NCBI GenBank assembly: GCA_019408975.1
Contig: DXVA01000081.1
Coordinates: 1 to 14,626 of the forward strand
DNA length: 14,626 bases
Source of the DNA: Lentisphaeria bacterium
GTDB taxonomy: Bacteria; Verrucomicrobiota; Lentisphaeria; Victivallales; UBA1829
Direction of reading: 5' to 3'
Part shown: positions 7,717-14,626 of the stretch, piece after piece
Position numbering within the stretch: position 1 is the stretch's first letter
How the letters are laid out: each line of letters starts with the position of its first letter
Notes under the pieces: model-generated
The model's database searches: none
Told to the model about the DNA's origin: nothing
Seen by the model: only the letters and a program-made list of their open reading frames with translations
Program-made: the position numbers and the translations under genes

Positions 7717-7753
7717 TGATTGTCCCTCCTTTTCCATTACTGTCGATCATGCT

Positions 7754-7783
7754 ATAATATGTTACGAAAATTACGTTTTTCAA
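7754..7783 (-). promoter_or_regulatory. Promoter of the RHH-like gene
   Basis: On the minus strand TTGAAA (7778-7783) and TATTAT (7754-7759) are separated by 18 bases, and the spacer contains the whole TTACGAAAATTACG element. A leader of about 30 bases would lead to the chosen start at 7716. Confidence 0.55.
7762..7775 (+). promoter_or_regulatory. Operator-like 14-mer, copy 1
   Basis: TTACGAAAATTACG is a direct repeat of TTACG with nine-base period. It lies between the -35 and -10 of the RHH-like gene's promoter and is identical to 8502-8515. That position would let a bound protein block the promoter. Confidence 0.5.
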
Positions 7784-7818
7784 TCTCTTTTGCAAGAGAA
7801 ATATATAAACTCTTAGTA

Positions 7819-7847
7819 TTGAAAAACCTTATTAGTGAAGATATATT
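7819..7847 (+). promoter_or_regulatory. Promoter of the small HTH gene
   Basis: TTGAAA (7819-7824) and TATATT (7842-7847) are separated by 17 bases. Transcription would start near 7854 and give a short leader with AAAGGG at 7856-7861 ahead of the 7870 start. Confidence 0.6.
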
Positions 7848-7869
7848 ATTGGATTAAAGGGAAAATCAA

Positions 7870-8148
7870 ATGGATAGTCATGCCCAGATAATTGTTGATT
7901 TTATGGCGGAACACGGTATTACGCAGGTGGAAATGGCGCAGCGTCTGCAGGTTACTCCGGCGACGCTGAGCCGCTGGCTCTCCGGCAGCCACGGGATCAG
8001 TAAAAAGCATAGGAGAAGCATTGAATTCATCTGCGCCGACGCCGTGCTGCCGGCAGTGACCAAGCGTCTGTTTGCGAGAATCCGCAGAATGCCGGAGCCT
8101 GTTCAGTGGGAACTTTACGAAGAAATCATCCGCCGTTACTCCGAATGA
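7870..8148 (+). CDS. Small helix-turn-helix (XRE/Cro-like) regulator, 92 residues
   Basis: Residues 17-39 (ITQVEMAQRLQVTPATLSRW and the following LSG) form a clear helix-turn-helix of the lambda-repressor/XRE type, with the usual TQ-x-x-x-A opening and S-R-W-L-S-G end. The rest (about 43-92) is helical and basic, ending in EPVQWELYEEIIRRYSE, and may serve for dimer formation. No effector domain is present. AAAGGG eight bases upstream supports the start. It is divergent from the RHH-like gene, with a 153-bp AT-rich region between the starts. It is a candidate for the protein that reads the TTACGAAA sites; equally the RHH-like protein could be. Confidence 0.85.
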   Translation: MDSHAQIIVDFMAEHGITQVEMAQRLQVTPATLSRWLSGSHGISKKHRRSIEFICADAVLPAVTKRLFARIRRMPEPVQWELYEEIIRRYSE

Positions 8149-8471
8149 CACCGTCTGCCTGCAAGAGCCCCGCATACCATCCCGCCCCGCCGAGTGCAGG
8201 AAATGGCTTTTCCGGTTTTCATGATGAATACTAATATTAATTCCTGTATTTTCTGCCTGATATTTGCAATATAGAGAAAATTGCCTGCCCGACAACTTGC
8301 GGAACGGGATTTTTTCTTGATTCTTTCAGTGCATCCGTCCTGCACGGAAAGACAAGGGGCGCCGGAGGTAAAATCCTGTCTGAAACACCGTTCTGCCTTT
8401 GAGTCTGTTCGTCAAATACGGAAAAATATCCGTTTTTTCTTATTTTTTTTTAGTGCAGAGGCTTTTTATAC
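8149..8471 (+). other. Non-coding stretch, possible structured RNA, ending in a terminator
   Basis: No supportable gene lies here; an open frame at 8281-8475 has no ribosome site or domain. The stretch contains hairpins GTGCA/TGCAC (8329-8333 and 8341-8345) and TCCGT/ACGGA (8334-8338 and 8344-8348), then the terminator at 8414-8440. It may be the 3' leader of the HTH transcript or a separate small RNA; no strong promoter was found inside. Confidence 0.4.
8414..8440 (+). terminator. Intrinsic terminator
   Basis: ACGGA (8418-8422) and TCCGT (8429-8433) form a stem with a 6-base loop. The upstream AAA (8414-8416) can extend it into the T-run with one bulge. A strong T-tract follows to about 8451. 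It separates the HTH gene from the next operon. Confidence 0.7.
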
Positions 8472-8499
8472 TTGAATTTCGTAACTTTAATGATATAAT
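8472..8499 (+). promoter_or_regulatory. Promoter of the operon leading to the giant gene
   Basis: TTGAAT (8472-8477) and a perfect TATAAT (8494-8499) are separated by 16 bases. It directly follows the terminator. TTTCGTAA (8477-8484), the reverse complement of TTACGAAA, lies in the spacer, and the full 14-mer covers the predicted start point. The arrangement is that of a repressible promoter. Confidence 0.65.
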
Positions 8500-8501
8500 T
8501 A

Positions 8502-8515
8502 TTACGAAAATTACG
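8502..8515 (+). promoter_or_regulatory. Operator-like 14-mer, copy 2
   Basis: TTACGAAAATTACG, identical to 7762-7775, begins two bases after the -10 TATAAT and overlaps the expected transcription start near 8506. A third, shorter copy TTACGAAA is at 8657-8664. Confidence 0.5.
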
Positions 8516-8563
8516 ATTATCTCATCCATAAAATTGCGGAACAAAAGAAATAGAAGGCTTTTT

Positions 8564-8656
8564 ATGAGCGGATTATTTCATGGAATTGAGTGTGCAGTGC
8601 TGGAAGGAAATGTGTTTTTCCGGTTCAGGGATATGATGAAGAGAAATTTTTCTTAA
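8564..8656 (+). CDS. 30-residue peptide, first in the presumed operon
   Basis: An ATG at 8564 is preceded by AGAAGG six bases upstream and gives 30 residues beginning MSGLFHGIECAVLEGNVFFR and ending in a basic stretch (RDMMKRNFS). A TTG start at 8399 would lie upstream of the promoter and across the terminator, so I reject it. The peptide is not recognised. It sits about 58 bases after the predicted transcription start and 39 bp before the next gene. It could be a real small protein, a leader peptide, or chance with a good ribosome site. Confidence 0.4.
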   Translation: MSGLFHGIECAVLEGNVFFRFRDMMKRNFS

Positions 8657-8695
8657 TTACGAAAGATATAACCCAATAACGGAGGAAGAAGAAAG

Positions 8696-8953
8696 ATGGA
8701 AAACAAAAAGGAGATTTTCGCAGACGGAATCAGCCAGATTCACTTTGCGGGAGGGATGGTCCGGTTCGATTTTGTGACTCTCCAGCCTGCCGAAGACGGA
8801 ACGGCGCCGGTTCCGAGCGTAAATGAGAGGATCATTATGCCGCCGCAGGGGTTTCTCGGTGCATACAATTCCATGCAGCAGTTGATTGACAAACTGCTTG
8901 ATGCCGGAATTCTTCAGAAAAATGAAAAAACAGCTGCAAATAAGAAGAAATAA
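8696..8953 (+). CDS. 85-residue unknown protein, DUF3467-like in outline
   Basis: GGAGG at 8681-8685 gives the start at 8696. The product is a small soluble protein. Its first half is beta-like (FADGISQIHFAGGMVRFDFV), a Pro-rich turn follows (DGTAPVPSVNERIIMPPQGF), and a helix comes next (NSMQQLIDKLLDAGIL, about 62-77). It ends in a Lys-rich tail. The order strand, acidic/Pro linker, R-I-I-x-P and long helix recalls small DUF3467 proteins, but the likeness is weak and from memory. There is no signal peptide or membrane segment. The stop TAA touches the next ATG, so the two are translated together. A role as chaperone or helper for the giant secreted protein is only an inference from position. 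Confidence 0.8.
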   Translation: MENKKEIFADGISQIHFAGGMVRFDFVTLQPAEDGTAPVPSVNERIIMPPQGFLGAYNSMQQLIDKLLDAGILQKNEKTAANKKK

Positions 8954-9304
8954 ATGAACACATCACTTCAGGCTCTGTACACCGAATCTGATTATGCGGT
9001 CGTTTCCGAAACGGAGGGAAGCGACTGCATTGTGTCGGTTTGCAATGAACTGAGTGATCAACAGAAGGAGGCGATTTCTTTTTCAGGGCTTTTCCAGTCG
9101 GCGGCAGCCGGATTCTCGATCCGGGTTTCGCCTGATAACGCCGCTTATTATGTGAAAGCGACAGCGGCGGAATTGGAAAGGTTCTTTATCTCCGTAGGTG
9201 CCTTTGTCAAAAGGCAGGCAGCCGGAATCCGGAATGCGTTTTGCCGCGTGTTCAGAAAACGCACAATTACATGCCGGGTTTTAACCTGCTGCTACAGATT
9301 GTGA
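8954..9304 (+). CDS. 116-residue unknown protein, coupled to the upstream gene
   Basis: ATG follows the previous stop directly (TAAATG), so translation is probably coupled; the Shine-Dalgarno sequence is weak. The first 85 residues are ordinary and acidic (TESDYAVVSETEGSDCIVSV, LERFFISVGAFV). The last 30 change sharply to a basic, Cys-rich tail (FCRVFRKRTITCRVLTCCYR). An open alternative frame overlaps that tail and runs to 9393, reading NYMPGFNLLLQIVRQKNKF, so a frameshift near the AAAA at 9256-9259 is possible. The family is not recognised. It sits between the 85-residue gene and the giant gene, 104 bp before the latter. Confidence 0.7.
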   Translation: MNTSLQALYTESDYAVVSETEGSDCIVSVCNELSDQQKEAISFSGLFQSAAAGFSIRVSPDNAAYYVKATAAELERFFISVGAFVKRQAAGIRNAFCRVFRKRTITCRVLTCCYRL

Positions 9305-9320
9305 GACAAAAAAATAAGTT

Positions 9321-9381
9321 TATCCGCCACGGGGTTGTGAAAAACAAATGCTCCGCTCTTTTCATAGTTCCGCGGCGGATA
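9321..9381. repeat. Long hairpin in front of the giant gene
   Basis: Bases 9321-9343 pair with 9359-9381 over 23 positions with one mismatch (9329/9373) and four G-U pairs, leaving a 15-base loop. The outer eight pairs, TATCCGCC with GGCGGATA, are perfect. It ends 15 bases before the GGAG of the giant gene. On the + strand no T-tract follows. On the minus strand a T-rich run follows (complement of 9306-9314), so it could terminate antisense transcripts. Confidence 0.7.
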
Positions 9382-9408
9382 TCAAAACCATAACATGGAG
9401 TAAAAAAT

Positions 9409-12400
9409 ATGTCTGACGTAAATTATTTCGTTGGAACAGAAGAAGCTTGGAACGCGCTTGGAAAGGCCGTTCAGGACACCTATACAGGCAGGGTCGACAA
9501 CATTGAGGAGGCTGTAGCCACGGCTGCCGCCAACGGGGAGATCACGGCAGATACAGTCGTGACATTTGATGTATCTTCCAATCTGAATCCAGACGGCAGC
9601 AGATTTGAAGGCGTTGTCACGATTGCAGGCATTGCCGGAAGCGTCATCGTAAAGGAGTTTGACCAGGATGTCACTCTGAACTGTGGAATCAAAATTGCCC
9701 AGAGCAACGTGACGGTGGAAGGGTTTGACTTCGGCGTAAATGAGGGGACAATTCCCGCAGGCAATGCCGCTGCCGTCATTTATGTGCAGGGTGCAGATAT
9801 TGAAAATGTTACTATCCGTGACAATACCTTTGATACAGGCGATTCTTATGAAACTTCCGGCGCCGGAGATATCATTCGTGTGGAAGCGGCAAAGGACCTT
9901 ACCATTTCCGGTAATAAGATCCTCAGCGGAACACATCATGGAATGAACCTGAACGATCTCTCCGGTATTTGCGATATTACGGACAATACACTTTCCGGAC
10001 TTGAGAGAAGCGGCATCCAGTTTGCCAAAGGTGCAACGGGGACGGTAAATGTTTCCGGAAACACAATCACGCTGGAAAAAGATCCTGCTTCTTCCAGAGT
10101 TGATCAGGATGATGCGGCAATCGTCTTCGGCGGCGATCGTCCCTACGGTGCGGGCGGTGCTCAGTTCAATGTTACAGACAATACACTGACCGTTTCCGGA
10201 ACCGGCATGAGCGGTGACGGAATTAACGGAATCGTCTTCGGCGGCGCGACCGCCGGAGCTGGCACTCAGCTCGGCAATCTTGTCATTGAAAACAATAATA
10301 TTGATTTCTCCGATGGCGCCAACTCCGTTCGCATTGATACGGAAAATACCACTGTCGATATGACAAAGAATGATTTGACGGTCAATGGCGCTGCCGCGAC
10401 ATTTGACCAGATCACCGACAGCATCAGCAATCCGACTCCCGCAAACAACGGCGATGTCATTGTTTCTTATGTCGGCGAAACAGGCGAAAGGAGTTATGCG
10501 ACAATCGGGGCGGACAATCCCGCCAGCGAACGGACAATTCTCGTCGATGCGGAGCTTTTCTATAACCGTGCTCCCGGCGAAGTCGTCGTTGTTGACGGTG
10601 TCACTTATACGGTGGGCGATAATCTGGTCGGCACGATTGAAGTCGCATTTGGCAAAATTGCTGCCGGTACCGCGGCGGGAACCATTCTCATCAATGGCGA
10701 GTATGACGGTTTTGATTTCAGTGCTGCAAAGAATTCCAATCTGATTTCGATCAAGGCTCTGAAACCCGGTTCCGCCACAATTAACGGAACGTTCAGTTTC
10801 AATGATGCTTTCCTCTTCAGTATTGAAGGATTGGTCTTCAATGCCGCCGCAGGCGAATACGGCATTGTAATCAATTCCGACTGCGCCGATTCCTCCATAA
10901 AGAACAATATCTTCAATGGAAACGGTCTTCATGTCACAGCGGGTAATATCGGAGTGTTCGGCAATACCTTCAACGGCGGTGCGGATACTCTCGGCATTAC
11001 TGTTGACACAGGTGCGGATATCACAGCCGGCGGTGCCGACACGACAAAGTATCCGGGCAATGTCATCAACAACGGCATTGACGCGGCAGCTGGAACTTTC
11101 ACCAACAATACGATTTCCGGCGCGGATGTCGAACTGGGCACCGAGCTCAAGAACAACACGATTTCCGGCGATCTTACCGTTACCGGCGGAGCTCCCGGCA
11201 AAGACACGATTTCCGGCAACAAGATCACCGGCAGTGTTGTCACCGATGAATTTGCCGATGATGAAGCCAGAAAAGATTTCACCGGGGCAAACAACGGTGC
11301 GACTCTGGTTGACGGGGGCATTGCCGCCGATGAAGTGATTGTCGACAAACAGTATGAAGGCATGTCCGGAACGGTGATCATTGATGGCAAAAAAGGCGAG
11401 ATCGGAACAACAGTCTTTGCCGATCTGGATGATGTCAATGTCACCGGAGTGACCATCAAGGTCAAGGATATTGATGCGGAAGATGTGACGGAACTTGGCG
11501 GCGGGAATACCTATGTGTTCGAGCAGTCCGTCAAGTTCGGAGATATTGAGCTGACTGGCGATGCGACTGTCAAAGGCAGTGTTGAATTCGCCGGAAGCAT
11601 TTCCGGAGCATTCACGCTTACAATTGCCGATGATTCCAGGATTACGCTTGGCGGAATGATTGATTCCGGCGAGACTGAAATTAGCTTCGGTGCTGATTGC
11701 ACTCTTGCTGTTTCCGGCGATCTCTTCATCATCGGAGACAACGCCGATACGGTCCTCAACTCACTTAAGGCTGCTCAGATCACCGGCAGCGGAACAATCT
11801 GGGTGCAGGGACTTACCGGAGGCAATATCGTTGTCGGCGACGTAAAGGTGAACAAAGTAACCGATGACATGTTGGTAGACCTGGCAAACGGCAAGCTGGA
11901 AACCACGGCCGGTTCCATGATCCAGAAGCTGGTCCACGGAACAGTCGGCGGCGATGTTGTCTTCGATCTGAACAAGGTCGGCAATGACACATCGGTATCC
12001 GACATTTACGCAGGCGATATCGCTTTCAACAACAATGATCTGGATGTTACGCTCAGCGGAGGCAAGGCTTTCCTGCGTGGCAATTATACCGGAGTCGATG
12101 CTCTTAAGATTACCAACAAAGGCAAACTTTACGGTTCTCTTGAAACGGAGGCTGTAAGTTTTGAGGCGGCATCCGCCGAAATCTCCAATGAGGCAAAAGG
12201 AACACTGGTTGCCGAAGTCAAGACGACGGGCAATATGACGGTCACAAATAACGGAGTCATTTCCGGAGATTACAGTGCCGCCAAGCTGACGTTCACGAAC
12301 ACTGAAAAAGGAACAATGAACGGTGTCAATCTTGAAACCACAGGCACGCTTACTTTCAGGAACACGGGAACATGGACTGACGGCTCCATCATTTCCGCCG

Positions 12401-14626
12401 GCAATGTCACTCTGACCAACGACGGAGTCATTTCCGGTGTCGATATTGATGCTGCCGGAAAGGATGTCACTTTCCACAGTGAAATCGGAACACAGGGCAA
12501 CTATTCGGACATGGTTGTCAAAGCGGATTCCCTGTATCTCGGCGGAGCGAATTTCGAGCTTGTCGCTGGTTCCAATCTTGCTAAAACCGGACTCGCGAAC
12601 GACCATTCCGGAATGATTTTCTTCGGTGATAAGAAAGCAGATGCCGATCAAAATCAGGTCCTTTCCGCAGGATTCAAGCAGGAGCTTACCATTGCGGATA
12701 CAACAGTTGGTTCTGTCCGTCTCGGCTTCTGGCAGAATCCGACGGAGCCCGATGGTGAGGCGAAATTCATCCTGAATCTGAAAGGCGAAACAAAGCTTGA
12801 GGGTTATGGGAATGCAATTGATTTCACGACTCCCGGCTACAATACCGTACCGGATATCACCGCCGATCTTGAAATCAATCAGGAAACGGGTGTTGTCATT
12901 AACGGAAACGTAATAAACGCGTTCGGCGCTCTTGCCTCCGGAACAGGTTTGAACGTAGACGGCGATATCACTGCCCGCGATGAAATCGTTGTGGCGGATG
13001 ATCTGATTGCGACAGGCAATATTACAGCCGCCGATGCAATTGCCGCGGGCGGCGATCTGAGTGCCGGTACTGTCACGATCACGGGTGAAAAAGCCGTGCT
13101 TACGGTCGGCGGAGACAGCATGAATGTCGCGCAGTTCGTTCTCGGAACCGATGCGGAAATCAAAGCGGCGAACGTGGATATCACCCAGAAGCTTGACATC
13201 GCAAACAAAATTGCCGCAATCGAAGCCAAGTCCGTGTATTACAAAACCGGCGATATTGATGACTTCGACAATATTACGACAACCGGACGCATTGTCGCGA
13301 ATGACGGCAGTATCGTTGCGAACAATATCGAAGCTGCCACCGGAACGGTTTCTGCTTCCGCGGATATTACTGTAGAGGAGACACTTTCCGGCGGAAGAAT
13401 TGAAGCCGTGAACGTAAATGCCGATGTCATTACAACGGTAAAAGACGATGTGTTGAAAGCCGATGGCAAAATTGAAATCACGGGTGATCTTACTGCCGGA
13501 ACTTCAGTCGATGCCGAAGGCGCCATTCTTGTCGGCGGCAATATCATCGGCGAGGAGGCAGCGATTCATTCGGACGATTATATTGATGTCGCCGGAACGA
13601 TTACGGCGAAAAGTCTTTCCGCTGATGGAGCCAATGAAAACGGCTTTGCAATTGATGCGGAGAAGATCACCGTCGAGGAGAGCATTACTGCTGAAAACGG
13701 CAAGGTGCATTCCGACACGTTCATCACTACCGGTGAAGAAGCTCTGATCAATGCGCAGTCGCTGATTGCGGATGACTCCATGACAGTCGGCAAGGTGACT
13801 GTCGCCGAAGATGGAACCGTTCAGGCGAAAAATAACATCTTTGCGACGGAAATCACGCAGGCGGGTACGGTCCGTGCGATGAACGGCATACTGGATGTCG
13901 GAGTAAACAAAAAGCCGTTGGAGCATGATCCGTCCACATGGTATTTCGTCGGCGGAAAGATCAATGCCGCGGGTGAAGTCGTTGCAAACGGCACCATTCG
14001 CGCCGGAGATGTTACGGTAAAATCCATCCAGTCCTATACCGGCGATCTTCTGGTCGGCACAATGACTGAGGAGTTTAAAGGCAGTGATATCGTCACGACC
14101 GGCGCTGTGGTTGATGCGGACGGCAATCTTGTCGGCGGAAATGTGGAAGCCAGCGGTTCGATCATGGTCGGAAGTATCGGCAATGCGGAACATTATGCCG
14201 GTGCTGTTATTGCACACGGAACTAAGGAAGCTGACCCGGAAAGCGGCAGATTGCTTGCTCAGGGCGATGTTTTTGCTGCAAGCGTCATGGCGGAAAAAGA
14301 CCTCACCATCGACGGTGATGTCACCATGTATCGGAAAGATGAGGTAAATGCCGGCAATATTTCTTCCAGAACCGGCAAGGTAACTATCGGCAACGTCCAG
14401 ATGGCGGGTTCCATCACGGCGGAAGACAATATTGAAATCGGGGATCTCATAGAGATTACCGGCGCACTTGTCTCCAATTCCGGTGCGGTCAATGTGGAAT
14501 CCCTGGGCAACATCGGCGGAAATCACGATGCGCTTGATGCAAGACAGGAAGGTTTTGCGATCTGGGCAATGGATACGGATAAGAATTCCAACCTCGGGTT
14601 CAAAGAAGGCGCGGTGATCAATGGCC
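9409..14626 (+). CDS. Giant beta-helix / hexad-repeat surface or secreted protein (3' end outside window)
   Basis: From ATG 9409 (GGAG at 9397-9400) one frame stays open to the last base: 1739 full codons and no stop. There is no Sec signal peptide (MSDVNYFVGTEEAWNALGK). A right-handed beta-helix with N-x-x-x-x-N-T rungs follows at about residues 60-310 (NVTIRDNTF, DITDNTLSG, NVSGNTITL). A second helix-like block is at about 430-620 (SSIKNNIFNG, FTNNTISG). Blocks of TNDGVISG or TNNGVISG type lie at about 920-1030. From about 1165 to the edge there are repeats with hydrophobic residues every six positions (GDITAR DEIVVA DDLIAT). Cysteine is rare. Such proteins are usually adhesins or surface-layer-like fibres. 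With no N-terminal signal, type I secretion by a C-terminal signal outside the window is possible but unseen. Confidence 0.9.
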   Translation, partial: MSDVNYFVGTEEAWNALGKAVQDTYTGRVDNIEEAVATAAANGEITADTVVTFDVSSNLNPDGSRFEGVVTIAGIAGSVIVKEFDQDVTLNCGIKIAQSNVTVEGFDFGVNEGTIPAGNAAAVIYVQGADIENVTIRDNTFDTGDSYETSGAGDIIRVEAAKDLTISGNKILSGTHHGMNLNDLSGICDITDNTLSGLERSGIQFAKGATGTVNVSGNTITLEKDPASSRVDQDDAAIVFGGDRPYGAGGAQFNVTDNTLTVSGTGMSGDGINGIVFGGATAGAGTQLGNLVIENNNIDFSDGANSVRIDTENTTVDMTKNDLTVNGAAATFDQITDSISNPTPANNGDVIVSYVGETGERSYATIGADNPASERTILVDAELFYNRAPGEVVVVDGVTYTVGDNLVGTIEVAFGKIAAGTAAGTILINGEYDGFDFSAAKNSNLISIKALKPGSATINGTFSFNDAFLFSIEGLVFNAAAGEYGIVINSDCADSSIKNNIFNGNGLHVTAGNIGVFGNTFNGGADTLGITVDTGADITAGGADTTKYPGNVINNGIDAAAGTFTNNTISGADVELGTELKNNTISGDLTVTGGAPGKDTISGNKITGSVVTDEFADDEARKDFTGANNGATLVDGGIAADEVIVDKQYEGMSGTVIIDGKKGEIGTTVFADLDDVNVTGVTIKVKDIDAEDVTELGGGNTYVFEQSVKFGDIELTGDATVKGSVEFAGSISGAFTLTIADDSRITLGGMIDSGETEISFGADCTLAVSGDLFIIGDNADTVLNSLKAAQITGSGTIWVQGLTGGNIVVGDVKVNKVTDDMLVDLANGKLETTAGSMIQKLVHGTVGGDVVFDLNKVGNDTSVSDIYAGDIAFNNNDLDVTLSGGKAFLRGNYTGVDALKITNKGKLYGSLETEAVSFEAASAEISNEAKGTLVAEVKTTGNMTVTNNGVISGDYSAAKLTFTNTEKGTMNGVNLETTGTLTFRNTGTWTDGSIISAGNVTLTNDGVISGVDIDAAGKDVTFHSEIGTQGNYSDMVVKADSLYLGGANFELVAGSNLAKTGLANDHSGMIFFGDKKADADQNQVLSAGFKQELTIADTTVGSVRLGFWQNPTEPDGEAKFILNLKGETKLEGYGNAIDFTTPGYNTVPDITADLEINQETGVVINGNVINAFGALASGTGLNVDGDITARDEIVVADDLIATGNITAADAIAAGGDLSAGTVTITGEKAVLTVGGDSMNVAQFVLGTDAEIKAANVDITQKLDIANKIAAIEAKSVYYKTGDIDDFDNITTTGRIVANDGSIVANNIEAATGTVSASADITVEETLSGGRIEAVNVNADVITTVKDDVLKADGKIEITGDLTAGTSVDAEGAILVGGNIIGEEAAIHSDDYIDVAGTITAKSLSADGANENGFAIDAEKITVEESITAENGKVHSDTFITTGEEALINAQSLIADDSMTVGKVTVAEDGTVQAKNNIFATEITQAGTVRAMNGILDVGVNKKPLEHDPSTWYFVGGKINAAGEVVANGTIRAGDVTVKSIQSYTGDLLVGTMTEEFKGSDIVTTGAVVDADGNLVGGNVEASGSIMVGSIGNAEHYAGAVIAHGTKEADPESGRLLAQGDVFAASVMAEKDLTIDGDVTMYRKDEVNAGNISSRTGKVTIGNVQMAGSITAEDNIEIGDLIEITGALVSNSGAVNVESLGNIGGNHDALDARQEGFAIWAMDTDKNSNLGFKEGAVING

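Noticed and set aside
7717..7737. Upstream ATG at 7737 for the RHH-like protein
   Set aside because: The AAGGAGGG ribosome site lies within these codons and serves the ATG at 7716; nothing similar precedes 7737.
7519..8148. Toxin-antitoxin pair
   Set aside because: Both proteins look like DNA-binding regulators, they are divergent rather than in one operon, and no toxin domain is seen.
8399..8563. Extension of the 30-residue peptide to a TTG at 8399
   Set aside because: It would run across the intrinsic terminator and the promoter at 8472-8499.
9382..10932. 516-codon open frame on the minus strand under the giant gene
   Set aside because: It is exactly in codon register opposite the + gene. 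It stays open because the + gene rarely uses TTA, CTA or TCA codons. The + strand product has clear beta-helix repeats and a ribosome site; the minus product has neither.
11761..12651. 296-codon minus-strand open frame
   Set aside because: Same codon-register shadow; it ends where the + strand uses a TCA serine codon at 11761.
13504..14526. 340-codon minus-strand open frame
   Set aside because: Same shadow effect; its stop is the complement of a TCA codon at 13504 in the giant gene.
12955..14626. CRISPR array or tandem DNA repeat in the giant gene
   Set aside because: The repetition is at protein level with a six-residue period and varied codons; no identical DNA repeats with regular spacers are seen.

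Overview
The window reads as a piece of a Gram-negative, polysaccharide-degrading gut bacterium. It is most like the Lentisphaerota (Victivallis-type genomes), judged from AraC regulators paired with sugar genes, a Gfo/Idh/MocA plus TIM-barrel epimerase pair, a DUF4838-like C-terminus and a giant beta-helix protein. This placement is inference from gene content, not from a marker gene.

Left part (1-7142) is a carbohydrate-use region. A truncated + strand gene (1-320, possibly the end of a DUF4838-type protein) converges on a 973-residue minus-strand protein of unrecognised family, perhaps an alpha/alpha-toroid glycan-acting enzyme. A perfect 12-bp inverted repeat lies between their ends. The 973-residue gene is divergent from an AraC regulator (3509-4327). 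That regulator meets a second AraC regulator (4348-5208, minus) tail to tail. The second regulator is divergent from a two-gene operon: an NAD(P)-dependent Gfo/Idh/MocA oxidoreductase and a sugar-phosphate isomerase/epimerase-type TIM barrel. Each AraC gene therefore sits head to head with a likely target and shares an intergenic promoter region with it.

Middle part (7143-8700) is AT-rich, mostly non-coding, and holds two small divergent DNA-binding proteins: a 65-residue ribbon-helix-helix-like protein (minus) and a 92-residue helix-turn-helix protein (plus). An identical 14-bp sequence, TTACGAAAATTACG, lies inside the promoter of the first gene. It occurs again at the predicted start point of a second promoter (8472-8499), which faces right. 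Shorter TTACGAAA copies lie nearby. This looks like an operator family controlling the right-hand operon.

Right part (8564-14626) is that presumed operon: a 30-residue peptide, an 85-residue and a 116-residue unknown protein joined stop-to-start (TAAATG), a long hairpin, and then a giant gene open from 9409 to the window edge (1739 codons, no stop). The giant protein has beta-helix repeats followed by several hundred residues of hexad repeats, some with bactofilin-like six-residue spacing. It has no Sec signal peptide in view. It is probably a secreted or surface adhesin-like protein; the export route is not visible here. The small operon genes, the operator family, the hairpin and the hexad-repeat giant are the best candidates for something undescribed.
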